Below, in pieces: positions 7,130 to 14,481 of a DNA stretch of 17,444 nucleotides; positions within the stretch are counted from its first letter, which is position 1; every line of letters begins with the position of its first letter. The DNA comes from Candidatus Acidiferrum typicum (GTDB taxonomy: Bacteria; Acidobacteriota; Terriglobia; Acidiferrales; UBA7541), in assembly GCA_002478115.1 (NCBI GenBank), contig DLMH01000101.1, positions 1 through 17,444 of the forward strand, in the 5' to 3' direction. The position numbers were made by a program, and so were the translations under genes. A model generated the notes under the pieces. That model saw nothing but the letters and a program-made list of their open reading frames with translations, did no database searches and was not told where the DNA came from.

Positions 7130-9079
7130 TCAGTGCAACTCAAATATCGTCAGGCTCTGCGCGGGCAGTCGCAGCCGAAGTTCCCGGCCGGAAAGCTCTG
7201 CTTGACCATTCCCCAACAGCGAGGAAATGTCCGAAGCTTCCTGCGCCGGCGTATCGCGCAAGGAAATCTTCAGTTCGAGGTTGGTTGATCCGTTATGGAA
7301 GGCGACCACCAGTTTTTCTTCCTCGGTTTCCCGCATGAAAACGTAGAACGAATCTTCCGAAGCCAGATGCCAGAGTGCTCCACTGCGCAGGGCGGCATGC
7401 TCGCGCCGCACGCGCAGCAGGCTCTGCACGTATCCGAAAAGTTCCTTCTGTTCGCGCGTTCGCCCCTCCCGCGTGAACGCGTTTTGCGCGTCCCCCGGCC
7501 AGCCGCCGGGGAAGTCGCGGCGATTGTCGGGGTCGCCGCCTCCCGGCAAGCCGATTTCGTCGCCGTAGTAGAGTTCCGGAATCCCCCGCAGCGTAAGCGT
7601 CAATCCGAAAGCCAGTCTCAGCTTCGCGGGTGTGGCGCCGCTTTCTCCGGCAAAACGAGTGACATCGTGATTCCCGAAAAAAGACACCAGATATTCCGGG
7701 TGAGGATACAGCGAGTCCTGCCGCAGAATGTCGGCGATGCGCCCCGCAGGGGCGTCGTGCAAAAGCACATCGCGCAACGCAAAATACAACGGAAAATCGA
7801 ACACCGTTGTGAATTCCGTATCGATACCGTCCCAACCCTTGCGCCCGCCTGCAAAGAAAGACGTCACTTCGGGATCGCCATGAAACACCTCACCAATCGT
7901 CGAAAGTCGCGGGTAAATCCGCCGCAGTCCCTGATGCCACTCCTCCCAGAATTTGCGGGAAACATAAGGGACGGTATCAACCCGGTAGCCGTCCAGTCCT
8001 GAACTTTCCGCCCACCACATGCTGTTTTGCAAAAGATATTGCAACACCAGGGGGTTTTCGGTGTTCACGTCGGCCAAGGCTCCCTGGAACCAGCCTTCTG
8101 TCAGATTCTTCCGAAACTGTGGCGGCGTATGCGGATCCTCCAGCGACTCCAGCCAGTCGGTGGCGGGTTCGCTTTTTTCATGCGCTCCATAGAAGCTTTC
8201 CCTGAGCGGCGAAAACGAATTCAGATGCTGCTTCGGCGTTCCGTGAAACCAGTCCGGCATTGGCGGATCACTGACCCAGGGATGCGACGCACCCACATGG
8301 TTGGGGACGGCATCAAAGAAAACTTTCATGTGTTCATTGTGCGCGGCCTGCACAAGCTCCTGGTATTCCTGCAACGTTCCGAGGTGCGGATCGACGGCGT
8401 ACAAATCGACCGCGCCATAGCCGTGATAATCCTCAGGCGCTCCGTTCTTCACGATCGGCGTAAGCCACAAGGTCGTCACGCCAAGTTCCTTGAGGTACCC
8501 CAGGTGATCGCGAATGCCACGCAAATCCCCGCCGTGATACGCGCTCGGTCTGGAACGCTCATGCGAGCCCGGAAACTCTGCCGGTTCGTCATTTGTGGGA
8601 TCTCCGTTCGCGAAGCGGTCCGGCATGATCAGGTAAATGACGTCGTCGAGCGAGAGGCCCTGATTCCTGCCCAGAATTTGTTTTCGGGCGGCGATGGGCA
8701 GTTCGAAAGTGGTTTCACCCCTGGAGGTGATAATTCGGCATACGGCTGTCCCGGATTTCAAGCCCGCACCGAATTTCAGCCAGACGAAAAGGTAATTACC
8801 GTCCGCGGCGGACTGCGTCCGGCTCACGTTAACTTCCGCTAAGTTGCAACGGACGTGTGTCGCTTCGAGGTTTTTGCCCGAAAGCAAGAGCATTACATCA
8901 GGAGTCAGCCCGACCCACCAGTTTGGCGGCTCGATCTTCTTTACGGCCGGTGCATCGGGATTGTTGCCCTGTTGCGCAGCGGCAGGAAGGCTGCTCAATA
9001 CCAAAATTGCCAGGACGAGTAAGCAGACCCCCAAACGTGTGGAAAATTGACGGCGCACCCGATACGGTCTAGCTCGCAT
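7130..9079 (-). CDS. Secreted GH13 alpha-glucanase, cyclomaltodextrinase/neopullulanase-like
   Basis: Hydrolase for maltodextrins, cyclodextrins or pullulan. A signal peptide spans about residues 1-36 (ends PAAAQ), so it is periplasmic or exported. Residues about 46-130 (IEPPNWWVGL onward) look like the Ig-like N-terminal domain of cyclomaltodextrinases. The catalytic barrel shows DAVPNH (256-261), GYRVD with nucleophile Asp368, IGEVF with acid/base Glu397, and GNHD with Asp472, so all three catalytic acids are present. MPDRFANGDPTND (152-164) is typical of the cyclomaltodextrinase/neopullulanase branch. A C-terminal beta domain ends the 649-aa chain. The family-9-like carbohydrate-binding gene lies 57 nt upstream on the same strand. 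Exact substrate cannot be told from the sequence. The start codon lies in a hairpin (9071-9097). Confidence 0.92.
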   Translation of the reverse strand: MRARPYRVRRQFSTRLGVCLLVLAILVLSSLPAAAQQGNNPDAPAVKKIEPPNWWVGLTPDVMLLLSGKNLEATHVRCNLAEVNVSRTQSAADGNYLFVWLKFGAGLKSGTAVCRIITSRGETTFELPIAARKQILGRNQGLSLDDVIYLIMPDRFANGDPTNDEPAEFPGSHERSRPSAYHGGDLRGIRDHLGYLKELGVTTLWLTPIVKNGAPEDYHGYGAVDLYAVDPHLGTLQEYQELVQAAHNEHMKVFFDAVPNHVGASHPWVSDPPMPDWFHGTPKQHLNSFSPLRESFYGAHEKSEPATDWLESLEDPHTPPQFRKNLTEGWFQGALADVNTENPLVLQYLLQNSMWWAESSGLDGYRVDTVPYVSRKFWEEWHQGLRRIYPRLSTIGEVFHGDPEVTSFFAGGRKGWDGIDTEFTTVFDFPLYFALRDVLLHDAPAGRIADILRQDSLYPHPEYLVSFFGNHDVTRFAGESGATPAKLRLAFGLTLTLRGIPELYYGDEIGLPGGGDPDNRRDFPGGWPGDAQNAFTREGRTREQKELFGYVQSLLRVRREHAALRSGALWHLASEDSFYVFMRETEEEKLVVAFHNGSTNLELKISLRDTPAQEASDISSLLGNGQAELSGRELRLRLPAQSLTIFELH

Positions 9080-9097
9080 TTGAATCCCATGCGAGCT
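9071..9097 (-). repeat. Inverted repeat enclosing the GH13 start codon
   Basis: The arms AGCTCGCA (9071-9078) and TGCGAGCT (9090-9097) are perfect 8-bp complements around an 11-nt loop. In the minus-strand mRNA the GGGA ribosome site is in the loop, and the AUG straddles the loop and the 3' arm. It could be an RNA switch that hides the start codon or a repressor operator. Confidence 0.5.
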
Positions 9098-9136
9098 TAA
9101 CAGAAACGCCTCACTGGATTGCAGGCCGGAGTTGTT

Positions 9137-9913
9137 CTATTCGCGGAACACTAACTTGCCGAACGCCCCCGGAACGTGGAAGTTTGGTTCTTGTGAGTAG
9201 GTTGGACTCCACGCCGAATAAAATCTCGGTTCGGCTTCGCCCTCGACGCGGGAAAAATTCATCCGCCAGGTCTGCTTCGCATCAAAGTCCGGCGTCAGGC
9301 TCCGCATCGGGATAGCCAGTTCGGCCGTCCATGTTTTTGCTGGTGCATCCTGCACGACGCGCCGCCGCAGCTTGCTTCGCAGCTCCTCTTTTCCGCCGCT
9401 GGCGATTTTCAGATCGATCCACTGGCCATTCGGGCTGACCTCAAATTCCTTGTATTTCCACGGCTCGCGGGAATCCGGCTGCAGGAAGACTTCCGCGACA
9501 TCGCGGTTCCACAGTTCGTCGCGCCACCCATCTTCCCGCGCGTCGGGGAAAACCGTAATGTTTCTATAGTTCGCCAGAAAGCGCACAAACAAAGTATCCG
9601 GCGTCCAAAGCAGCCGCACTTCGGTCGACCTCGCCGGGTCGGCGTTTTCGCCTTTCCAGTCGTGCGCAAAGCGCAGCGGAGAACTCTTCCCCCAGGCATC
9701 GCTGTCGGGAAATCCTTCTGTATCCGGCTGGCTCGCAAATCGTGAGGCAATTGCCGTGGGCAGCCCGCTCATGCTTCTGGATAGGGGAGGATTCATCCTC
9801 CAGACAGTGTAATTCAGCGCCGCCGCAAAGCTCACCCAGAAAAGATACGGAAGGAACAAAAAAGCAGCGCCCCGCTCAAACTTCCAGGTCACTCCAACAA
9901 AGACCGCGCGCAT
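9137..9913 (-). CDS. Carbohydrate-binding family 9-like protein with a TspO-derived membrane segment
   Basis: The part read from about 9772 down to 9137 (about 211 residues) is a CBM9-like beta-sandwich domain. TEVRLLWTPDTLFVRF, ELWNRDVAEVFLQP, YKEFEVSPNGQWIDL and the closing FHVPGAFGKLVF are typical of this family. No enzyme motif is seen, so it is probably a sugar-binding or polysaccharide-associated protein. It has no classical signal peptide. The frame is open further upstream to a GTG at 10018, and the added part (9788-9928) matches the C-terminal end of TspO. The ATG at 9913 is used here because it keeps the transmembrane segment whole; the ATG at 9772 would give the domain alone. None of these starts has a good ribosome site, so the N-terminus is unsettled. 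It precedes the GH13 gene by 57 nt on the same strand. Confidence 0.65.
   Translation of the reverse strand: MRAVFVGVTWKFERGAAFLFLPYLFWVSFAAALNYTVWRMNPPLSRSMSGLPTAIASRFASQPDTEGFPDSDAWGKSSPLRFAHDWKGENADPARSTEVRLLWTPDTLFVRFLANYRNITVFPDAREDGWRDELWNRDVAEVFLQPDSREPWKYKEFEVSPNGQWIDLKIASGGKEELRSKLRRRVVQDAPAKTWTAELAIPMRSLTPDFDAKQTWRMNFSRVEGEAEPRFYSAWSPTYSQEPNFHVPGAFGKLVFRE
9786..9801. repeat. Short palindrome at the tspO remnant/CBM junction
   Basis: GGAGGATTCATCCTCC has 7-bp perfect arms around two bases. It lies at the codons for the end of the TspO-like segment, just before the family-9-like part. It might mark a rearrangement point, or fold to cover the GGAGG before a former start codon. Confidence 0.4.
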
Positions 9914-9928
9914 CAACCACAAACAAAA
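9788..9928 (-). pseudogene. C-terminal remnant of tspO (TspO/MBR family)
   Basis: About 47 codons read like the last helix region of TspO: LWLMR..., then FERGAAFLFLPYLFWVSFA, then ALNYTVWRMN. LPYLxWVSFAxxLNYxxWRxN is the family's C-terminal signature. The first three or more helices (roughly 110 residues) are absent: upstream lies the divergent crotonase gene. No stop codon separates the remnant from the family-9-like domain, so the two are now in one open frame. Recognised from memory of the family, not by alignment. Confidence 0.6.
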
Positions 9929-10077
9929 GCGGAGAGGATGACCGTTGTTCCCACTGGCCGGACTGCCAGCAGACTCATTGCGCACTCCCGCTCGAACACG
10001 GCCTGCCCCGCCCGGCACTGCGTGCTAGCATCAAATTCGGCCCCGGATCCGAGGCCGCCCGTAAGGAGATACTCATC

Positions 10078-10899
10078 GTGGAACGCCGCCCTACCGTTGA
10101 AGTTCGTACAGAACCCAAGCGCCGCACTCCCCAGGAATTTCAGTATGTCCAACTTCGCCTCGCTTCCGGCGTGGCCCGCATGACCCTGAATCGCCCGGAG
10201 CACAACCTCCTGAACGAAGACATGCTTCGCGAGCTGGTGGATGGCATCGCATTTGTCGCCGATCACCAAGAGGTCAAACTCATCGTCCTCGATTCGGCCT
10301 GTAAAGTCTTCTGCGGCGGCATTGATGTCGGCGAATACACTTCGGAGCGCGTCTTCCAGATGCTTGACGCGTTTCACTCCGTCTTTGCCGGAATTCTCGA
10401 AACGTCCAAGCCCGTTCTCTGCGTCGTAAACGGCCCGGCGATCGGCGGCGGCGCAGAGCTTGCCGCGTTCGGCGACCTGGTTATCGCCACGCCTAAAGCG
10501 CTTTTCGCCCAACCGGAAATTACCATTGGCGTTTTTCCTCCGCTGGCCACCACGATTCTCCCGTTTCTCGTCGGCCCCAAGATCGCTCTCGAACTCGTGC
10601 TCCTTGGCGATCCGGTCACGGCGGAGCGCGCCCTGGAGCTCGGCCTGATCAACCGGCTCGTTCCCGAGTCGAAGCTCGAAGCCACGGTGAATGACCTGAT
10701 CGAGCGGATAACCAGCCACTCGGGTCCCGTTCTCACCATGGCCAAACGCGCCATTCTCAGCGGCATGGGACTCTCGCTGCGCGACGGCCTGAAACACTCC
10801 ATGGATATTTTCCTGAATGAACTGTACCGCCTGGAAGATTCCCAGGAAGGCTTGCGCGCTCTGGTTGAAAAGCGCAAACCCAACTGGAAAAACCGCTGA
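10078..10899 (+). CDS. Enoyl-CoA hydratase/isomerase (crotonase) family protein
   Basis: Cytoplasmic acyl-CoA enzyme of 273 aa. The GTG at 10078 is chosen because AAGGAG (10063-10068) lies 9 nt before it; the open frame back to 9742 lies over the divergent gene and is not protein-like. The oxyanion-hole and CoA regions are VFCGGIDVGEYT (78-89) and NGPAIGGGAELAA (118-130). Both catalytic glutamates of the hydratases are present, Glu127 (GGGAEL) and Glu147 (AQPEI), 20 residues apart as in rat mitochondrial hydratase. After Glu147 the chain reads GVFPPLA and not the usual G.IPGAGGT, a change that I associate with the dienoyl-CoA hydratase branch of benzoyl-CoA breakdown; this is a weak memory-based hint. 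No partner genes lie nearby, so the substrate is unknown. Confidence 0.88.
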   Translation: MERRPTVEVRTEPKRRTPQEFQYVQLRLASGVARMTLNRPEHNLLNEDMLRELVDGIAFVADHQEVKLIVLDSACKVFCGGIDVGEYTSERVFQMLDAFHSVFAGILETSKPVLCVVNGPAIGGGAELAAFGDLVIATPKALFAQPEITIGVFPPLATTILPFLVGPKIALELVLLGDPVTAERALELGLINRLVPESKLEATVNDLIERITSHSGPVLTMAKRAILSGMGLSLRDGLKHSMDIFLNELYRLEDSQEGLRALVEKRKPNWKNR

Positions 10900-10929
10900 T
10901 TTCCTCACAGGAAAATTTCTCCACTTCCA

Positions 10930-10958
10930 TTGACACTCCTGCCATCGCACCGTAAACT
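10930..10958 (+). promoter_or_regulatory. Sigma-70 promoter of the btuFCD transcript
   Basis: TTGACA (10930-10935), a perfect -35 box, is followed after exactly 17 bp by TAAACT (10953-10958). The predicted start near 10965 falls just before the first riboswitch, as expected for its leader RNA. Confidence 0.75.
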
Positions 10959-10972
10959 GATTTCACAACTTG

Positions 10973-11068
10973 CAGGCTCGGGAAGTGGGGAAGTGCCGTG
11001 AGAATCGGCCGTGGTCCCGCCACTGTGATCGGCAGCAATGCCGTCAGCCAGGCTACCCTCCCAAGCTG
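10973..11068 (+). promoter_or_regulatory. Cobalamin riboswitch 1 (compact form)
   Basis: RNA aptamer in the leader of btuF. Core elements: GGGGAAG near 10988-10993, the helix GCCG...CGGC (10995-11009) around GTGAGAAT, GTCCCGCCACTGTGA (11014-11028), a hairpin CGGCA-GCAA-TGCCG (11030-11043), and a B12-box-like CAGCCAGGCTACC (11045-11057). The closing helix pairs 10973-10983 with 11059-11068, with one bulge and one mismatch. The peripheral arm found in long forms is reduced to the GCAA hairpin. Known members of this class lower expression of B12 genes when cobalamin is bound. Confidence 0.9.
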
Positions 11069-11078
11069 AAGAGGTTGC

Positions 11079-11136
11079 GTGTTCTTCGCGAGAGAGAACA
11101 CCGGCGCTCCAGCCCCAATTCTCGTGGGGCTTTTTT
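11079..11136 (+). terminator. Intrinsic terminator, expression platform of riboswitch 1
   Basis: First a hairpin GTGTTCT (11079-11085)/AGAACAC (11095-11101), then the terminator proper: AGCCCC (11111-11116), a 9-nt loop, GGGGCT (11126-11131) and T11131-11136. It lies between the aptamer and btuF, so cobalamin binding likely favours premature termination. Confidence 0.85.
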
Positions 11137-11173
11137 ATTGTCTGCTCTCGCGGACTCTCGTCAGGGGAGATTC

Positions 11174-12247
11174 GTGCAACGCGTCAATTCCATCTTCACG
11201 TCAGGCCCAGCGGCCCTGCTGCTCGCCTTTCTCTTGCTCGGTGCGCTCGACGTCTCCGCACAGGCCACTTCCCCTGGACCGCCTTCGCAACCCGCAACGC
11301 GCGAAGTCGTGGATGAGATGGGGCGGACCGTACGCATCCCCCTTTCTCCCTCGCGCATTGTTTCGCTCGCCCCGAGCCTCACGGAAACGATTTACGCCCT
11401 CGGCTTGCAGGATCGCCTCGTGGGCGACACCGACTTTTGTGACTACCCCGTCGAGGCCCAGAAGAAACCCAAAATCGGTGGGATCATCAATCCCAACCTC
11501 GAAGAGATTGCCTCGCTGCATCCGGACCTGGTCTTGGTCACAAAGAGCATCAACCGTCTTGCTACCGTTCGCGCCCTGGATACCCTCGGCATCCCCAGCT
11601 ACGCCACCACCGATCCCCATTCGGTCGCTGAGATCATTTCCTCGGCCCAAAAGCTGGCCGATGTTCTGGGCGCGTCAGAGGCGGGCAAATCCCTCGGCGA
11701 AGAACTCCAGAGCCGGCTCGCCGCTCTCCAGGCAAAGCTCGCCGCCGTTCCGCCGCAGCGTGTCCTCTTCATCGTTTGGACCGAGCCGCTCATTTCCACT
11801 GGCCAGCATACCTTTATCGCCGATGTACTCCGCAAAGCAGGCGCAGTCTCCATCGTCGAATCCTCGCAAGACTGGCCGCAGATGAGCCTCGAAGAGGTCG
11901 TGCGCCTTCAGCCGGATTATTTGGTCTTTGCTTCATCGCACTCGGAGTCTGCCGCGCGCGATTTCGACGCTCTCGCCGCTCGTCCCGGATGGCGCATCCT
12001 GGATGCCGTGCGCAATCGCCACTACGCCGCAATCAGCGATGCCGTCAATCGCCCTGCGCCGCGTATCGTTTCCGCCATCGAGGAACTCGCCCGGCATTTG
12101 CATCCGGAAGCGTTCCAGGATTCGCCAGGTCCGGACAAAGAGCCGGCGCCCGCGAACCCGGCGCCCTCTTCGCCTCCCCGGTCGGCGATCTCCTCCTTCT
12201 CGCGCACGATCTGCGCCCGTTCCACGGAGTCCCTATGCGCCCACTAA
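11174..12247 (+). CDS. btuF: Periplasmic cobalamin-binding protein BtuF
   Basis: Substrate-binding protein of the vitamin B12 ABC importer, 357 aa. The GTG at 11174 follows AGGGGAG (11163-11169) and lies after the riboswitch terminator; the same frame is open back to 10970, but that part is riboswitch RNA. Residues 1-30 form a signal peptide (AALLLAFLLLGALDVSAQ). The mature part begins near EVVDEMGRTVRIP and has RIVSLAPSLTETIYALG and GGIINPNLEEIASLHPDLVL, the usual BtuF/FecB-like pattern. The last 40 or so residues are rich in Pro, Ser and Ala and do not look like the family; they run 13 nt into btuC. Specificity for cobalamin comes mainly from the riboswitch and the neighbouring permease and receptor. 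Confidence 0.9.
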   Translation: MQRVNSIFTSGPAALLLAFLLLGALDVSAQATSPGPPSQPATREVVDEMGRTVRIPLSPSRIVSLAPSLTETIYALGLQDRLVGDTDFCDYPVEAQKKPKIGGIINPNLEEIASLHPDLVLVTKSINRLATVRALDTLGIPSYATTDPHSVAEIISSAQKLADVLGASEAGKSLGEELQSRLAALQAKLAAVPPQRVLFIVWTEPLISTGQHTFIADVLRKAGAVSIVESSQDWPQMSLEEVVRLQPDYLVFASSHSESAARDFDALAARPGWRILDAVRNRHYAAISDAVNRPAPRIVSAIEELARHLHPEAFQDSPGPDKEPAPANPAPSSPPRSAISSFSRTICARSTESLCAH

Positions 12248-13275
12248 CCCTCGGACGTCTCCTGTTCCGCTGCGGCATCCTCGCAGCTCTTCTGTTCGTT
12301 GTCGTGGTCGTCGCCCTGAAGATGGGCGCTGTTCAAGTTTCACTCTATGGCCTCGGGCGCGATCTCATTCGCGTGCTGCTCCGCCAAAGCAGTGCTATCT
12401 CCACCGATTACGGCATGATTGTTCTGGACATCCGCTTGCCGCGCATCCTCTTGGGCATCGTCGTCGGAGCTTCCCTTTCGGTGGCGGGCGCCAGCTTTCA
12501 AGCGCTCTTGCGCAATCCACTTGCGGATCCTTATGTCCTCGGAGTCTCCTCCGGTGCCGCCGTCGGCGCGATCGTTGCCCTCATCATTGAAAATCATTTG
12601 GCCCTGTCGCCAGAACTCGCCGGACTCATCACCCCCATCGGAGCTTTCTTTGGCGCGGCCCTCACCATTGCGGCCGTCTTTTTCCTTGGCCGGCGCGATG
12701 GCCATATCGACAGTAGCACTTTGCTTCTCGGCGGCATCATCACCGCTTCTTTTCTTTCCGCCATCATCATGTTCCTCATGAACACGCTCGCCGGCAGCAA
12801 TCTCCGCGGCACGGTCTTCTGGCTGATGGGCGACCTCTCCACTCCGCAGCCCCGCAGCCTGCTCTACTTTCTTTCGTTTGGATTTCTCGTCGCCGCTGGC
12901 GCCATCTACACCACCGCTTCCGATCTCAATCTTCTTCTCGCCGGGGAAAAGGAAGCCATGCATCTCGGCGTGGACGTTCCGCGTGTGCGCATTGTGGTGT
13001 ATCTCGCCGCATCCATACTCACCGGGCTTGCCGTATCGGTCAGCGGCGCCATCGGCTACGTTGGCCTCCTCGTGCCCCACGTCATGCGCCTGATTTTTGG
13101 CGCCGACCACCGCATGTTGTTGCCCGCCTCCGCGCTTGGCGGGGCTATCGCCATCGTCATCGCCGATACGCTCGCGCGCACCATTGTCGCTCCTTCTGAA
13201 CTCCCTGTCGGCGCCATGACCGCCATGGCCGGTGCGCCGCTTTTCATCTATTTGCTTCGCAGGAGGCTCACATGA
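12235..13275 (+). CDS. btuC: Cobalamin ABC transporter permease BtuC (FecCD family)
   Basis: Inner-membrane permease, 346 aa, of the type II importer family with about ten helices. Seen: a first helix at about 10-28, RLPRILLGIVVGASLSVAGASFQ, and RNPLADPYVLGVSSGAAVGA, which is the family hallmark, then GYVGLLVPHVMR, the coupling-helix region that contacts the ATPase. The ATG at 12235 overlaps the end of btuF by 13 nt; the open frame back to 11776 is a shadow of btuF. Its stop overlaps the btuD start as ATGA. Confidence 0.93.
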   Translation: MRPLTLGRLLFRCGILAALLFVVVVVALKMGAVQVSLYGLGRDLIRVLLRQSSAISTDYGMIVLDIRLPRILLGIVVGASLSVAGASFQALLRNPLADPYVLGVSSGAAVGAIVALIIENHLALSPELAGLITPIGAFFGAALTIAAVFFLGRRDGHIDSSTLLLGGIITASFLSAIIMFLMNTLAGSNLRGTVFWLMGDLSTPQPRSLLYFLSFGFLVAAGAIYTTASDLNLLLAGEKEAMHLGVDVPRVRIVVYLAASILTGLAVSVSGAIGYVGLLVPHVMRLIFGADHRMLLPASALGGAIAIVIADTLARTIVAPSELPVGAMTAMAGAPLFIYLLRRRLT

Positions 13276-14126
13276 GCAGCGCCCTTCGCACGCCCATTCC
13301 TTCTTCGGAACAAACGCGCTCTGCCTCGGACGTGCGCCTCAGCGTCGAGCAGGTCAGCTACGCCTACGCGCCCAACCCCTCCCAGGCGCCGCTCTTCACC
13401 CTCGAAGCCCTCAGCTTCCACGCCAAGCCCGGCGAAATCGTGGCTATTCTCGGACCGAACGCCAGCGGGAAATCCACTCTGCTCAAGCTGATTTCGGGCG
13501 CGCTCGAGCCGCTTTCTGGCCGTATCTTCCTCAATGGCTTCGTCACGCATTCACTTCCGCCAAGGACGCGCGCCCAGCGCATCGCCCTGGTGCAGCAGGA
13601 AAGCCGCCTCCTCTTCCCATCGCGCGCCTGGGAATTTGTCCTCCAGGGGCGCCATCCATACGGTTCGGGCCTTCGCTTTGATACCCAAGATGACGTGATC
13701 ATCGCCACCAATGCACTTACCCAGGTGGGTGCGGACCATCTCAGCGACCGCTGGATGGACAAAATTTCCGGTGGTGAAAAGCAGCGCGTGATACTCGCTC
13801 GGGCCCTCGCTCAGCAGCCGCTTCTCCTGTTGCTGGATGAGCCCACGCTGCATCTGGACATCGGCGCGCAGGTGGACCTGCTTCACAATCTCCGCCGCTT
13901 GGCCGCGGAAAACCGCTACACCGTCGTGGTCGTCACCCACGAATTAAATCTCGCCGGGGAATATGCCGATCAAGTCGTCCTGCTGCAGAAAGGCAAGTGC
14001 CTTCGCGTGGGCCCGCCAGCCAGCGTGTTCCAGCGCGAATTGCTCGAACAGGTTTTTCAAGCGCCGCTGTCCGTGGAGATGACCTCCTCGGGCCGGCCGC
14101 GCGTCACCATTTTTTCAAACACGTAA
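13272..14126 (+). CDS. btuD: Cobalamin ABC transporter ATP-binding protein BtuD
   Basis: Cytoplasmic ATPase of 284 aa that powers B12 import. Walker A GPNASGKST (61-69), Q-loop Gln108/Gln109, signature ISGGEKQR (165-172), Walker B LLLLLDEP (184-191) and switch His223 (VVVTHE) are all intact. Its ATG overlaps the btuC stop, which completes a tightly coupled btuFCD operon. FepC/HmuV-type ATPases are similar in sequence, so the cobalamin assignment depends on context. Confidence 0.93.
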   Translation: MSSALRTPIPSSEQTRSASDVRLSVEQVSYAYAPNPSQAPLFTLEALSFHAKPGEIVAILGPNASGKSTLLKLISGALEPLSGRIFLNGFVTHSLPPRTRAQRIALVQQESRLLFPSRAWEFVLQGRHPYGSGLRFDTQDDVIIATNALTQVGADHLSDRWMDKISGGEKQRVILARALAQQPLLLLLDEPTLHLDIGAQVDLLHNLRRLAAENRYTVVVVTHELNLAGEYADQVVLLQKGKCLRVGPPASVFQRELLEQVFQAPLSVEMTSSGRPRVTIFSNT

Positions 14127-14211
14127 GCTCGTTCCGCGTCCACCTCAACCTGGCGGCTTCGTGCTGCCGAAACTCTTAACCCACAGTGGGCTCCGCCCCT
14201 CCACAATCACC

Positions 14212-14414
14212 GCGGACTTCGTGCTCGGGAAGACGGTGTAAAGCCGTCGCCGCCGCGCGACTGTAAGGCGGGTATTTTGCTCGCCGGCCACTGCAGCCCA
14301 TCTCACTGCGGGAAGGCCGCGAGCGCGCCAGATGCGAACTCTGAATTTTCGCGAATCAGAGCTTCCTCCACCTGGCGCAACTCCCCGCCAAGCCAGGAGA
14401 CCGGCGAAGTCTGC
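14212..14414 (+). promoter_or_regulatory. Cobalamin riboswitch 2 (long form)
   Basis: Large aptamer before the btuB-like gene. Closing helix: GCGGACTTCG (14212-14221) pairs with CGAAGTCTGC (14405-14414), ten pairs with one G-U. Inside are GGGAAG (14227-14232), GACGG/CCGTC (14232-14236, 14244-14248), GCGCGACTGTAA (14255-14266), the peripheral pair GGCCACTGC / GCGGGAAGGC (about 14286-14317), a hairpin CTCTGA/TCAGAG (14339-14344, 14356-14361), and a near-perfect B12 box AAGCCAGGAGACCGGCG (14390-14406). No promoter is clear in 14127-14211, so it may be reached by read-through from btuD. Confidence 0.9.
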
Positions 14415-14452
14415 AGCCTGCGCAAGCCTCTTTGCCCAGGCCAGCCTTTACA

Positions 14453-14478
14453 CTCCCGCGCGTGAGGGAGCGGAGGAA
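14453..14478 (+). promoter_or_regulatory. Hairpin and ribosome site, likely expression platform of riboswitch 2
   Basis: CTCCC (14453-14457) can pair with GGGAG (14466-14470), which leaves the strong GGAGGAA site (14472-14478) free, or with GCGGAG (14470-14475) through one bulge, which hides it. There is no T run, so control is more likely at translation than at termination. The pairing choice is inferred by eye. Confidence 0.45.
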
Positions 14479-14481
14479 CCC

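Noticed and set aside
7295..8842. Two long plus-strand open frames (7295-8002, 8027-8842) over the GH13 gene
   Set aside because: They are shadows caused by the GC-rich codon use of the GH13 gene, which has every catalytic motif on the minus strand.
9742..10077. Long N-terminal extension of the crotonase gene
   Set aside because: It overlaps the divergent gene, is low in protein character, and a good ribosome site precedes the GTG at 10078.
10970..11173. N-terminal extension of BtuF
   Set aside because: This stretch is the cobalamin riboswitch and its terminator; the signal peptide follows directly after the GTG at 11174.
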